Virus record (IMG/VR): IMGVR_UViG_3300046777_002115
Location: 1-27,318 of that record
Direction: 5' to 3' (one strand)
DNA length: 27,318 bases
From: a virus
The notes under the pieces were generated by a model. The model saw nothing but the letters and a program-made list of their open reading frames with translations, ran no database searches and was not told the origin of the DNA. The position numbers and the translations under genes are program-made. Every line of letters begins with the position of its first letter. Position 1 is the stretch's first letter. Below are positions 21,889 to 27,318 of this stretch, in pieces.

Positions 21889-22600
21889 AGTTCACAAATG
21901 TATGATAAATTTTTGATACTTCTTTATTACTAAATTCTCTCAGTGAATATTCCAGCATTATGTTGTCACATATATCATCCACTGAATGCCAGGGAATTGA
22001 TGCTGGCAGATCACCATTGTATATTGACCTCCTCCCCATTAGGCCCATCTCAATGTTGGTATTTGGGCAACCATCATGGGGTGTCAATCTGAGATTGAGA
22101 AAGCATTGAGAATACACACTGACCAGCTCCTCTCTTGAGAATGTGTCATGACCAGCTCTGATGATTGGAATGTCAATCCTCTCCTTGATCTCATTGATTA
22201 TCTCCTGTCCATAGAACTCTGGGCTGTTGCCAGAATACCAGAATATCTTGTCACCATTCGGCACACATGGCCACATCTCAGCCTCAACAGCATTGAATGG
22301 ATAAACCATGGCATCCACTCCCTTGCTCTCCAGTGTATCAGCCACTCGTTGAGATACTGCAATGTTCACAGCTGAGTTGAGAGTATCAACCCACTCCTCT
22401 CTGAGATCCATGGCATCTGATCCAAACCAGATGACTGTTGCTCCTCCGATATGTTTTGAGAATAGGTTGAAATCCTCCTCTCTGTACATGCCCATGAATA
22501 TTGCTGGAAAAATGAAATTGCTGTACGGCACCAGGTTGTATTTCTTGATGAGCCCTTGATCAAGGCCAGCAAGAGATTCTGAGATGTGTGCCTGATTCAT
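21860..22600 (-). CDS. GT-B-like glycosyltransferase
   Basis: A 246-aa protein resembling short GT-B glycosyltransferases. The N-terminal half has Rossmann-type elements (GGATVIWFGSDAMD and NIAVSQRVADTLESKGV). The C-terminal domain has KIFWYSGNSPEFYG, a DIPIIRAGHDTFSREELVSVYSQ segment in pieces, and then LRLTPHDGCPNTNIEMG (about 192-208), a typical donor-nucleotide-binding Gly/Glu loop, here with NIEMGLMGR. It would transfer a sugar from a nucleotide-sugar onto an unknown acceptor. It overlaps its upstream and downstream neighbours by 4 and 29 nt, so the three sugar genes form one translational unit. Confidence 0.75.
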   Translation of the reverse strand: MNQAHISESLAGLDQGLIKKYNLVPYSNFIFPAIFMGMYREEDFNLFSKHIGGATVIWFGSDAMDLREEWVDTLNSAVNIAVSQRVADTLESKGVDAMVYPFNAVEAEMWPCVPNGDKIFWYSGNSPEFYGQEIINEIKERIDIPIIRAGHDTFSREELVSVYSQCFLNLRLTPHDGCPNTNIEMGLMGRRSIYNGDLPASIPWHSVDDICDNIMLEYSLREFSNKEVSKIYHTFVNYERMSTLFI

Positions 22601-23295
22601 AGTGTGAATATCTCGTTAAAATTATTTTTCAACAGCTCATTGTTCATATGTGTTGACTTGAGAGCTCCTGACCAGTGATCTGAGAATTTATGCTTGTTGG
22701 TCCATTTATCTGTACTGATTGACAAGAGTCTGACATCTTTCTCCTCATCCTTGATCACAGCAATCTCATCAACGAGTCTGATGGTCTTGAGATACATTGA
22801 CCAGTCGAGCCCTGATGATAGTCTTGGATCAAATGGTTGCCAGTTTATTTTTTGAAGGAGATCAGCTCTGAGCACTCTGCCAATGCCTATTGGCTCATAT
22901 TGCCGTTGGCCTTTAGCATATCCTGGCCAATGAACCAGCCTCACCTCATCAGAGACATCAGCAAAATGACAGCCAAGCATTCCAATGAATGCAAAGTCAT
23001 TGAGAGCATCACTGACTGATTGAATGTAATCATCAGAGGCCCAGTCAGAGGAGCCCATGAATATCACTCCATCAGGAGAATAATTCTGGCAAGCCATGAA
23101 TCCAGCATTCCACTTGTTGCCAAGAGGATCATTGCTAACTGAAACAAAGTGAACATTCAATTCTTGAGCAATTTCAAGAGCTTCTCTCTCATGGCCCATA
23201 ATTATCGGAATGACTCCTTGTCTCTTTAACCTGGAGATTGTTAGTCTGACAAGAGGAAAACGGCCAAAAACAGGCACTGGAGCACAGAGTTTCAT
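22597..23295 (-). CDS. GT-A-like (family 2 type) glycosyltransferase
   Basis: A 232-aa protein starting with the GT-A pattern VPVFGRFPLVRLTISRLKR (about 7-25), then IPIIMGHE, NDPLGNKWNAGF (55-66, typical start of the nucleotide-sugar part) and GVIFMGSSDWASDD, in which Ser-Ser-Asp (82-84) takes the DxD-like metal-binding position. SGLDWSMYLKT near 161-171 supplies a catalytic-type Asp. No membrane anchor. The start overlaps the preceding stop by 4 nt, and the stop overlaps the next start by 4 nt. The acceptor is unknown; surface polysaccharide, virion protein or modified DNA are possible. Confidence 0.78.
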   Translation of the reverse strand: MKLCAPVPVFGRFPLVRLTISRLKRQGVIPIIMGHEREALEIAQELNVHFVSVSNDPLGNKWNAGFMACQNYSPDGVIFMGSSDWASDDYIQSVSDALNDFAFIGMLGCHFADVSDEVRLVHWPGYAKGQRQYEPIGIGRVLRADLLQKINWQPFDPRLSSGLDWSMYLKTIRLVDEIAVIKDEEKDVRLLSISTDKWTNKHKFSDHWSGALKSTHMNNELLKNNFNEIFTL

Positions 23296-23639
23296 GATAG
23301 GGCTTGTATTAAGTCTTGTTTTGTTGATGTATTTGGCATGCTGATGCCTCTCCTCTTGGCCTCTGCCTTGAGTTGATTGAAGGTCATTGATGTGATTGAC
23401 TCTTGCTTGATGCCAATGAAATGGATCTTTGGGCTCTTTGGTGCCATCTCAGTCAGATAGTGGTTGCTGAGTTTCTGCATAGCATTACGGATGCAAGTAC
23501 CACAACCAATGTTTAGTGTACCATATCCAGCATATTTATACCATTGAGCCAGCTCTCTCTTGAGAGGAGCATCAAGAGCAAAGGATCTTGTCTTGACATA
23601 TCTGTCCACTTGTGTCTGGAGCTCATTACTTATTTTCAT
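23292..23639 (-). CDS. Small protein with CxxC and SAP/HeH-like C-terminal segment
   Basis: A 115-aa protein. The first part is helical with LKRELAQWYKYAG, then NIGCGTCIRNAMQKL, a CGxC pair that may be structural or metal-binding. The last ~33 residues (MTFNQLKAEAKRRGI plus a TKQDLIQALS end) match the helix-extended-helix pattern of SAP, LEM or HeH domains that bind DNA. It overlaps the upstream membrane protein by 14 nt and the downstream glycosyltransferase by 4 nt. The protein may bind phage DNA; I do not recognise a characterised homologue. Confidence 0.7.
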   Translation of the reverse strand: MKISNELQTQVDRYVKTRSFALDAPLKRELAQWYKYAGYGTLNIGCGTCIRNAMQKLSNHYLTEMAPKSPKIHFIGIKQESITSMTFNQLKAEAKRRGISMPNTSTKQDLIQALS

Positions 23640-23835
23640 AGATCAAGATTAAGTCACTGATTAGATATGAGATGAAACCAAGAGCACAGAGCCTCCATTC
23701 ATACATGGCAAATATTGCCACTGTTGTCCAGAATGACATGCAGCTCTGGCAATTAAATGGCTTGATGTCTGGCATCTGAAAAGTGAGGAGAGCTCTGGCA
23801 ATCCCCACTGATAAAAGAGGAATGATGTATATCAT
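23626..23835 (-). CDS. Small membrane protein with a CxxC motif
   Basis: A 69-aa product with hydrophobic segments at residues about 2-20 (IYIIPLLSVGIARALLTF), 33-45 (FWTTVAIFAMYEW) and 48-65 (LCALGFISYLISDLILIY). Between the first two is KPFNCQSCMSFW (25-36), a CxxC plus Trp pattern resembling small DUF1360-like membrane proteins. The full-length start is favoured because it supplies the first membrane helix, but this makes an 83-nt overlap with the sigma-like gene. The next gene overlaps by 14 nt. Role unknown; superinfection exclusion or membrane targeting are possibilities only. Confidence 0.65.
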   Translation of the reverse strand: MIYIIPLLSVGIARALLTFQMPDIKPFNCQSCMSFWTTVAIFAMYEWRLCALGFISYLISDLILIYENK

Positions 23836-24271
23836 ATTTGAATTTATTAATTGCTTTGTTTATAGTATCCAGGTTGATTCCTGTGAGGCCTTTGATTTCT
23901 CTGTAAGTCATGCCCATGAGTCTCATCTTGGTGATCTCTTTGCAGAACAACTCCTCATCATTGTCAGGAGATTGCTCAAGGTAAGCATCCAGGATCTGTT
24001 GGTATTGAGTCTCATTGTACACATCCTCCTCTGCTATTTTGTCGAATCCATCTGGGATGGGCACAGATCCTCTGTACAATTGGTTAAACTTTGATTCTTT
24101 CCAGTTGTATTGGTTGTATGCCCATCTGGCAAATACACGAGGGAGATCTTGCTCTTTGATGTTGAGCTTTGCCAATAGCAAAAAGACATGTGGCACCAGG
24201 TCATGATGAAGGTTATTTCCTCCAGTGATCTTGTAAGCGATATCATATGCCTCTCTTTTCCAGAATTCCAC
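23753..24271 (-). CDS. Sigma-70-like protein
   Basis: A 172-aa protein. The N-terminal WKREAYDIAYKITGGNNLHHDLVPHVFLLL (about 4-33, in pieces) resembles the start of an ECF-type sigma region 2. The middle lacks conserved promoter-melting residues. Near 113-145, KEITKMRLMGMTYREIKGLTG and INLDTINKAINKFK form a region-4-like helix-turn-helix. The C-terminal ~27 residues are non-helical and lie in the 83-nt overlap with the membrane protein gene. It may direct host RNA polymerase to a phage promoter or act as a degenerate anti-host factor. The predicted promoters use the host-type sequence, so a role there is uncertain. Confidence 0.68.
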   Translation of the reverse strand: MEFWKREAYDIAYKITGGNNLHHDLVPHVFLLLAKLNIKEQDLPRVFARWAYNQYNWKESKFNQLYRGSVPIPDGFDKIAEEDVYNETQYQQILDAYLEQSPDNDEELFCKEITKMRLMGMTYREIKGLTGINLDTINKAINKFKYDIHHSSFISGDCQSSPHFSDARHQAI

Positions 24272-24280
24272 ATCACTAAG

Positions 24281-24505
24281 TTATTGCTTTTTAACATACC
24301 AAGAAAACCATCTTTGATAAAAGTCATCATTGACATTCTTTCCTGTGAGAAATCTGTGGATCTTGGATGGATTGACATCTAGGTCCTCTGCCAGGTGAAC
24401 AGCCTTGTATCTCCTGGAAAGTCTGGAGAGAGTTTCTCGGATCATCCAGTCCTTGATACTCTCTCCATCTTTTAGGGCAATTAAAAAATGCCTTGTACCT
24501 TCCAT
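24281..24505 (-). CDS. Small helix-turn-helix-like protein
   Basis: A 74-aa product. RRYKAVHLAEDLDVNPSKIHRFL at about 31-53 (in two pieces) is a plausible HTH: a basic helix, the turn DLDVNPS and a recognition-type helix, followed by TGKNVNDDFYQRWF. Similar small HTH proteins occur in early regions of Bacteroidetes phages. The start at 24505 overlaps the DUF3127 gene by 25 nt; an ATG at 24445 is an alternative that removes the overlap but shortens the N-terminus to lie near the HTH. It could be the regulator of the operator-like site at 33-55, but nothing here shows that. Confidence 0.6.
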   Translation of the reverse strand: MEGTRHFLIALKDGESIKDWMIRETLSRLSRRYKAVHLAEDLDVNPSKIHRFLTGKNVNDDFYQRWFSWYVKKQ

Positions 24506-24765
24506 GCTTCCAATGTGTTAAAATATTTGACCTCTCCTTGTGGGCTTTTCCATTCTCTGCCTTTGAGATTGAATGACACTGTAATCTCCTCACCAACTCC
24601 AAATGGATCAATTATATCTGTTCTGTCATTGAGTAGCTCAAATGTGATGAACTGCTCATACTTGTCCTCATTTGTTTTGATTGTGAATGATCTTGTTGAG
24701 AATTTCTCAGATCTCTGTTGTGTTTGTCCTTTGACATGCAAGATGCCTTTTACTTCGTTGTTCAT
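24481..24765 (-). CDS. DUF3127-family OB-fold-like protein
   Basis: A 94-aa protein. GILHVKGQTQQRSEKFSTRSF (split over 7-27), then FITFELLNDRTDII (about 39-52), FGVGEEITVSFNLKGREW (55-72) and KYFNTLEAWKVQ (80-91) match the DUF3127 family, which is found mainly in Bacteroidetes and is thought to be OB-fold and single-strand-DNA-binding-like. It directly follows the YqaJ-like exonuclease gene, five bases away, in the place often taken by an SSB in recombination cassettes. It may coat single strands produced by the exonuclease before annealing by ERF. Confidence 0.82.
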   Translation of the reverse strand: MNNEVKGILHVKGQTQQRSEKFSTRSFTIKTNEDKYEQFITFELLNDRTDIIDPFGVGEEITVSFNLKGREWKSPQGEVKYFNTLEAWKVQGIF

Positions 24766-24770
24766 ATTAC

Positions 24771-25388
24771 TTACTTATTATTTAATTGTTGCATATATTG
24801 TGAATAATACTCTGATGCATCTCTCAATCTGGAGAGCATCAACTCCTCAAGAACACCATCTCTCTCATATTGCACCACAGTGATTCTCTTGGTTGGATCA
24901 ATGTGAGACACCTTGTGAATATCTCTATTGTCCCAGTCACTCAAGAGCTCATCATCTGTGTCAATCATGCAAAAGATCACAAATGCTCTTGGCTTGTTGA
25001 ACAGGTGCATATATCCTCTCACTTGCCATTCATAGGAATCAGCATCCTCTGGCAAGGCTGGAAAGGTCTCAAGGCTCCAGGATGTTTTGATGTCAATGAT
25101 GGAATCATCAGTGATGATATCTGGATGTCCTGAGAGATATCCTTGATTCTCTCTCAATTGATTCTTGACAAAGTTGCTACCAAACCAAACTGAATTGACC
25201 AGAGAAATGGATTCCATTTCATACTCTGTGCCCTTTCTCATTTGCTTGGTCTCAACCTTGCTGGTATATCCATAGAAATTCTCTTTTGCCAATTGCTTGA
25301 TGTAGCTCTTGGCTGTCTCTGATAAACTCTCTGACTTGTTCCTTGGATTGGTCATGAGCTTTGCTAATGATGAACATCTGAATATCAT
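24771..25388 (-). CDS. YqaJ-like phage exonuclease (PD-(D/E)xK)
   Basis: A 205-aa protein with PD-(D/E)xK nuclease layout: MRKGTEYEMESIS with Glu55/57 (50-62), GHPDIITDDSIIDIKTSW (87-104) with Asp90 and the DxK pair Asp99 and Lys101, then EWQVRGYMHLF with Gln122 (120-130). These are the hallmarks of lambda-exonuclease/YqaJ-like recombinases that degrade one strand from DNA ends. The start overlaps the ERF gene stop as ATGA. Together with ERF it forms the exonuclease/annealing pair used for phage recombination. Confidence 0.85.
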   Translation of the reverse strand: MIFRCSSLAKLMTNPRNKSESLSETAKSYIKQLAKENFYGYTSKVETKQMRKGTEYEMESISLVNSVWFGSNFVKNQLRENQGYLSGHPDIITDDSIIDIKTSWSLETFPALPEDADSYEWQVRGYMHLFNKPRAFVIFCMIDTDDELLSDWDNRDIHKVSHIDPTKRITVVQYERDGVLEELMLSRLRDASEYYSQYMQQLNNK

Positions 25389-25951
25389 AACTGAGCCTCC
25401 TGTTCTGGTGTTAATTGGTACGTTTCTTTCAATGACTCAACAGTGTATGTGCCTTTTTTAATGGCAGCAAGAGCACTTGAGAATCTCTCATCAGTGATTG
25501 CTGGGAGCTCTTTCTTGCTATTTGACACCTCTTTGCCATCATCATCCACAGCTTGCAATGCCAGGATTGCCTGTAATGTTGCCCTCCGATAGTAAGTTGT
25601 TGCACTGATCATCTTTTGTGGATCTGTAATCAATGGCAATGACAACCATGATTCAATCATCTGACCAGAATCAATGTCAATAATCTGAGTCACAAGCACT
25701 GTGTCATGGATTGGTTGCAATAACAACAGGCCATTCTCATGCAAGATTGGCTCAACAGTCTCCAGGAGAGCATTGATATCTGCATATGATTTCTTAAAAT
25801 GAGGATTGGTTGCATTCTTGATGACTTTTCCAATGCTCATCTTTGCTCTGTGGAGCTTCATGTACAAACTGATTCCAATCACAGGATCAGCTTTCTTTTG
25901 CCTCAACTTCTCTGATGTTGATGGCATGTCAAAATTTAATTGATTTTCCAT
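25385..25951 (-). CDS. ERF-family single-strand annealing protein
   Basis: A 188-aa protein. MSIGKVIKNATNPHFKKSYAD (split over about 38-58), INALLETVEPILHENGL (59-75), and then DPQKMISATTYYRRATLQAI (109-128) followed by LALQAVDDDGKE match the ERF superfamily. These proteins form rings on single strands and anneal complementary DNA. The SATTYYRR-like block is the most characteristic. The C-terminal ~40 residues are a flexible linker and a short helix. A TAAATTTG box occurs 21 nt before the start but lies in the coding end of the nuclease gene, so it may be chance. Confidence 0.88.
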   Translation of the reverse strand: MENQLNFDMPSTSEKLRQKKADPVIGISLYMKLHRAKMSIGKVIKNATNPHFKKSYADINALLETVEPILHENGLLLLQPIHDTVLVTQIIDIDSGQMIESWLSLPLITDPQKMISATTYYRRATLQAILALQAVDDDGKEVSNSKKELPAITDERFSSALAAIKKGTYTVESLKETYQLTPEQEAQL

Positions 25952-25969
25952 ATATGTTTGTTTTAATTT

Positions 25970-26449
25970 TTACAAATTTAGTGAAAATTTTTCATACCAT
26001 AATACAAAGGAGTCAAAATCTCTTGCAATTATGTATGTACCTCCAGCTCTTTCAACATCTTGTTGATATGCTTTCTGAGCATCTGATTGTCTGTCCTTTC
26101 CATATTTCACCTCAATCTTAACTGATCGGCCTCTGATTGTTGCTGAGATATCAGCTGTTCCTTTGGTGCCTGTTCCTGGAGTCCACTTGCCAGGGAGTTG
26201 CTTGGTGTATGCAATCTCACCTGTACCAACTTGAATCTTGTTGCCAGCTCTGTATTGTCCTTGATTGGAGATTCTTTCAGCTTGTCCTCCCATTGCCTTG
26301 ATCCAAAAGATGATGCACTTTGTTAGGTTGTTTGCTGAGTTGTCTTTCCAGTCAGTCAATGGAATCATCTCCTCTCTCATGGATGGATATCTCTCTTTTA
26401 GTTGCTCAAGCTCCAGGGCCTTGAGTTTATCTCTGTTGGCTTTATTCAT
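25970..26449 (-). CDS. VRR-NUC-type nuclease
   Basis: A 159-aa protein. The start at 26449 overlaps the preceding stop by 8 nt (ATGAATAA). The C-terminal part holds PGTGTKGTADISATIRG (Asp100), KIEVKYGKDRQS (Glu113, Lys115) and AQKAYQQDVERAGGTYIIAR (Gln125/129). This D...ExK...Q pattern with a Tyr/Ile strand is that of VRR-NUC/Holliday-junction-resolvase-like restriction-fold nucleases. The N-terminal ~50 residues are helical and basic. It lies before the ERF-exonuclease genes and may resolve recombination or replication intermediates, or process ends before packaging. Confidence 0.82.
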   Translation of the reverse strand: MNKANRDKLKALELEQLKERYPSMREEMIPLTDWKDNSANNLTKCIIFWIKAMGGQAERISNQGQYRAGNKIQVGTGEIAYTKQLPGKWTPGTGTKGTADISATIRGRSVKIEVKYGKDRQSDAQKAYQQDVERAGGTYIIARDFDSFVLWYEKFSLNL

Positions 26450-26615
26450 AATCAAGTACAATTGTTTCACCATCTGTTAATTTATCAACAGCTGTCTGAA
26501 TAAAATCAGAGAGCCTTTGCCAATCCTCTGGAGATAATTTCTTGTATGTCACTGTTTTGAAATATTGCTCATAATATATCATCCCATTTTCAAGATTCAT
26601 GTTCTCAGATTGCAT
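26442..26615 (-). CDS. Small unknown early protein
   Basis: A product of about 57 aa from the ATG at 26615, five bases past the upstream stop (TAAACAAATG). Upstream in-frame ATGs at 26639 and 26633 would overlap the upstream gene and are less likely. The sequence has YYEQYFKTVTYKKLSPEDWQ (in two parts) and ends in LTDGETIVLDYE. It is acidic at the C-terminus. No family recognised. It overlaps the nuclease start by 8 nt. Confidence 0.6.
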   Translation of the reverse strand: MQSENMNLENGMIYYEQYFKTVTYKKLSPEDWQRLSDFIQTAVDKLTDGETIVLDYE

Positions 26616-26619
26616 TTGT

Positions 26620-26811
26620 TTACTTGCTCTCATATCCATTGAATTTATTGAATTCATCCTCTGTGACTCTCTTGACATCAAATTGATTTGGATTTGATGT
26701 GCAATTAGCAACAAAATAGTGACCTTCCTCTTTTAGCTTATCCATAATATCAAAGAGAATTGTCTTGTGCATATCCTCACCAACCTCAATAATAAAGTAT
26801 TTTTTCTCCAT
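26620..26811 (-). CDS. Small unknown early protein
   Basis: A product of 63 aa beginning MEKKYFIIEVGEDMHKTI. The start at 26811 is chosen because it lies just past the stop of the upstream gene at 26813; a longer frame exists upstream but would overlap that gene for 95 nt. The sequence has an alpha/beta look (FIIEVGED, LFDIMDKLKEEGHYFVAN, DVKRVTEDEF) and an acidic end. No family recognised. Confidence 0.6.
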   Translation of the reverse strand: MEKKYFIIEVGEDMHKTILFDIMDKLKEEGHYFVANCTSNPNQFDVKRVTEDEFNKFNGYESK

Positions 26812-26812
26812 C

Positions 26813-27046
26813 TTATTCTGATTTAAAGGTTTCGTTGTAAACATCTTCAAATATTTGTTTTGAATTAATTTCTTTACCTTGTTCTCCATAATCAAGTATT
26901 CTATCAATTACATTTACACAAATACATTCACTTTGCTCTTTCTCCATTTCTTTGGCTTGTTCAAACAATTCTTTTTTATATCTTTCAGATATATCTAAAT
27001 GACCAATAAGTTTTTCTTTAAGCCATTGTACTACTGTCTGATTCAT
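26813..27046 (-). CDS. Small helical early protein, unknown
   Basis: A 77-aa, charged, mainly helical product: VVQWLKEKLIGHLD, then KKELFEQAKEMEKEQS and IDRILDYGEQGKE. The WLKEKL...QAKEMEKEQ arrangement recalls small proteins seen in early regions of Flavobacterium phages and in Bacteroidetes prophages, whose function I do not know. Stop and next start nearly touch. It is A/T-rich at the third codon position. Confidence 0.65.
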   Translation of the reverse strand: MNQTVVQWLKEKLIGHLDISERYKKELFEQAKEMEKEQSECICVNVIDRILDYGEQGKEINSKQIFEDVYNETFKSE

Positions 27047-27048
27047 AA

Positions 27049-27309
27049 TTAATAGTATTTATTTAAGTTATCAAATGTTAATCCAGATTCAGTCATGATA
27101 TAATTATGCTGAGTTTTATATAAAGGCAAAACTCCAGTTGAATCTCCAGTAATAAAACCAAAAACATTTTCATCATTTTCTAATCCAGTCATTTCTGCAC
27201 ATTGATTAAATTCTACTTCACTTTCCATTGTTGTTAAAGTGTAACCATCTCCTAAGCAAATATTCATTTGATACTTACTTTTTTTACTAATTTTTCTTAA
27301 TGTATACAT
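27049..27309 (-). CDS. Unknown protein at the right edge
   Basis: An 86-aa product starting MYTLRKISKKSKYQMNICLG. It contains a Phe-Gly-Phe turn (ENVFGFITGDSTGVLPLY) and ends in DNLNKYY. Mixed charge, probably a small alpha/beta domain. The start is nine bases from the window end, so a longer N-terminus or an upstream promoter cannot be seen. No family recognised. Confidence 0.6.
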   Translation of the reverse strand: MYTLRKISKKSKYQMNICLGDGYTLTTMESEVEFNQCAEMTGLENDENVFGFITGDSTGVLPLYKTQHNYIMTESGLTFDNLNKYY

Positions 27310-27318
27310 ATATTTATT

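Noticed and set aside
25973-25980. TAAATTTG box before the ERF gene
   Set aside because: It is made by the last codons of the nuclease gene, has no TTTG at -33, and the genes are already closely coupled.
1-27318. CRISPR array, insertion sequence or rRNA/tRNA genes
   Set aside because: No regularly spaced repeats, transposase motifs or RNA gene signatures were seen on either strand.

Overview
The window is a 27 kb piece of a tailed double-stranded DNA phage (or prophage), almost certainly one that infects a Bacteroidetes/Flavobacteriia host. The host inference rests on Bacteroidetes-type promoter boxes (TTTG about 18-21 bp before TAnnTTTG), A/T-rich translation starts without strong Shine-Dalgarno sequences, and a DUF3127-type protein. 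A long tape measure (868 aa) with HK97-like neck and head components points to a siphovirus with a tail of very roughly 130 nm. Every gene but one is on the minus strand, so the map reads from right to left. Genes are packed with 1-14 nt stop/start overlaps, and several overlaps are much longer.

Right part (27.3 to 20.4 kb): small unknown genes; a VRR-NUC-type nuclease; an ERF single-strand annealing protein followed by a YqaJ-like exonuclease and a DUF3127 OB-fold-like protein (a recombination cassette); a small helix-turn-helix protein; a sigma-70-like protein; a small membrane protein with a CxxC motif; a protein with a SAP/HeH-like tail. Then comes a three-gene sugar cassette (GT-A-like glycosyltransferase, GT-B-like glycosyltransferase, WbpG/PseA-type N-acetyl sugar amidotransferase) and a probable small terminase gene.

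Middle: a 133-bp non-coding gap (20259-20391) holds a predicted promoter, three successive stem-loops, the last followed by a T-tract, and an 18-codon ORF across the last hairpin, directly before the large terminase gene. It looks like a regulatory leader or attenuator in front of the late operon. After TerL come an unknown protein, an HK97-gp10-like protein, two large tail proteins, small proteins, a repeat-rich fibre, a 103-aa protein and the tape measure. The one plus-strand gene, a Stealth-like sugar-phosphotransferase homologue, sits between the tape measure and the head genes.

Left part (8.7 to 0.1 kb): XkdF-like prohead protease, scaffold-like protein, major capsid protein, a probable tail-tube or other abundant virion protein, neck proteins, a 660-aa portal with extra C-terminal domains, connector and completion proteins, then a lysis module (two membrane proteins and an M15 peptidase endolysin). 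A small AT-hook/repeat protein, a terminator, and a strong promoter for genes beyond the left edge finish the window. The order tail, then protease-capsid-portal, is not the usual siphovirus order.

Most of the DNA is strikingly poor in CpG. The capsid gene, the 176-aa virion gene, the fibre, the 103-aa gene and the terminase leader are exceptions. Three short ORFs (13800-13940, 18272-18349, 2398-2526) fill gaps with exact stop/start overlaps and are probably overlooked genes. The best candidates for unusual biology are the phage-borne surface-sugar genes, the structured leader before TerL, and the expanded portal.
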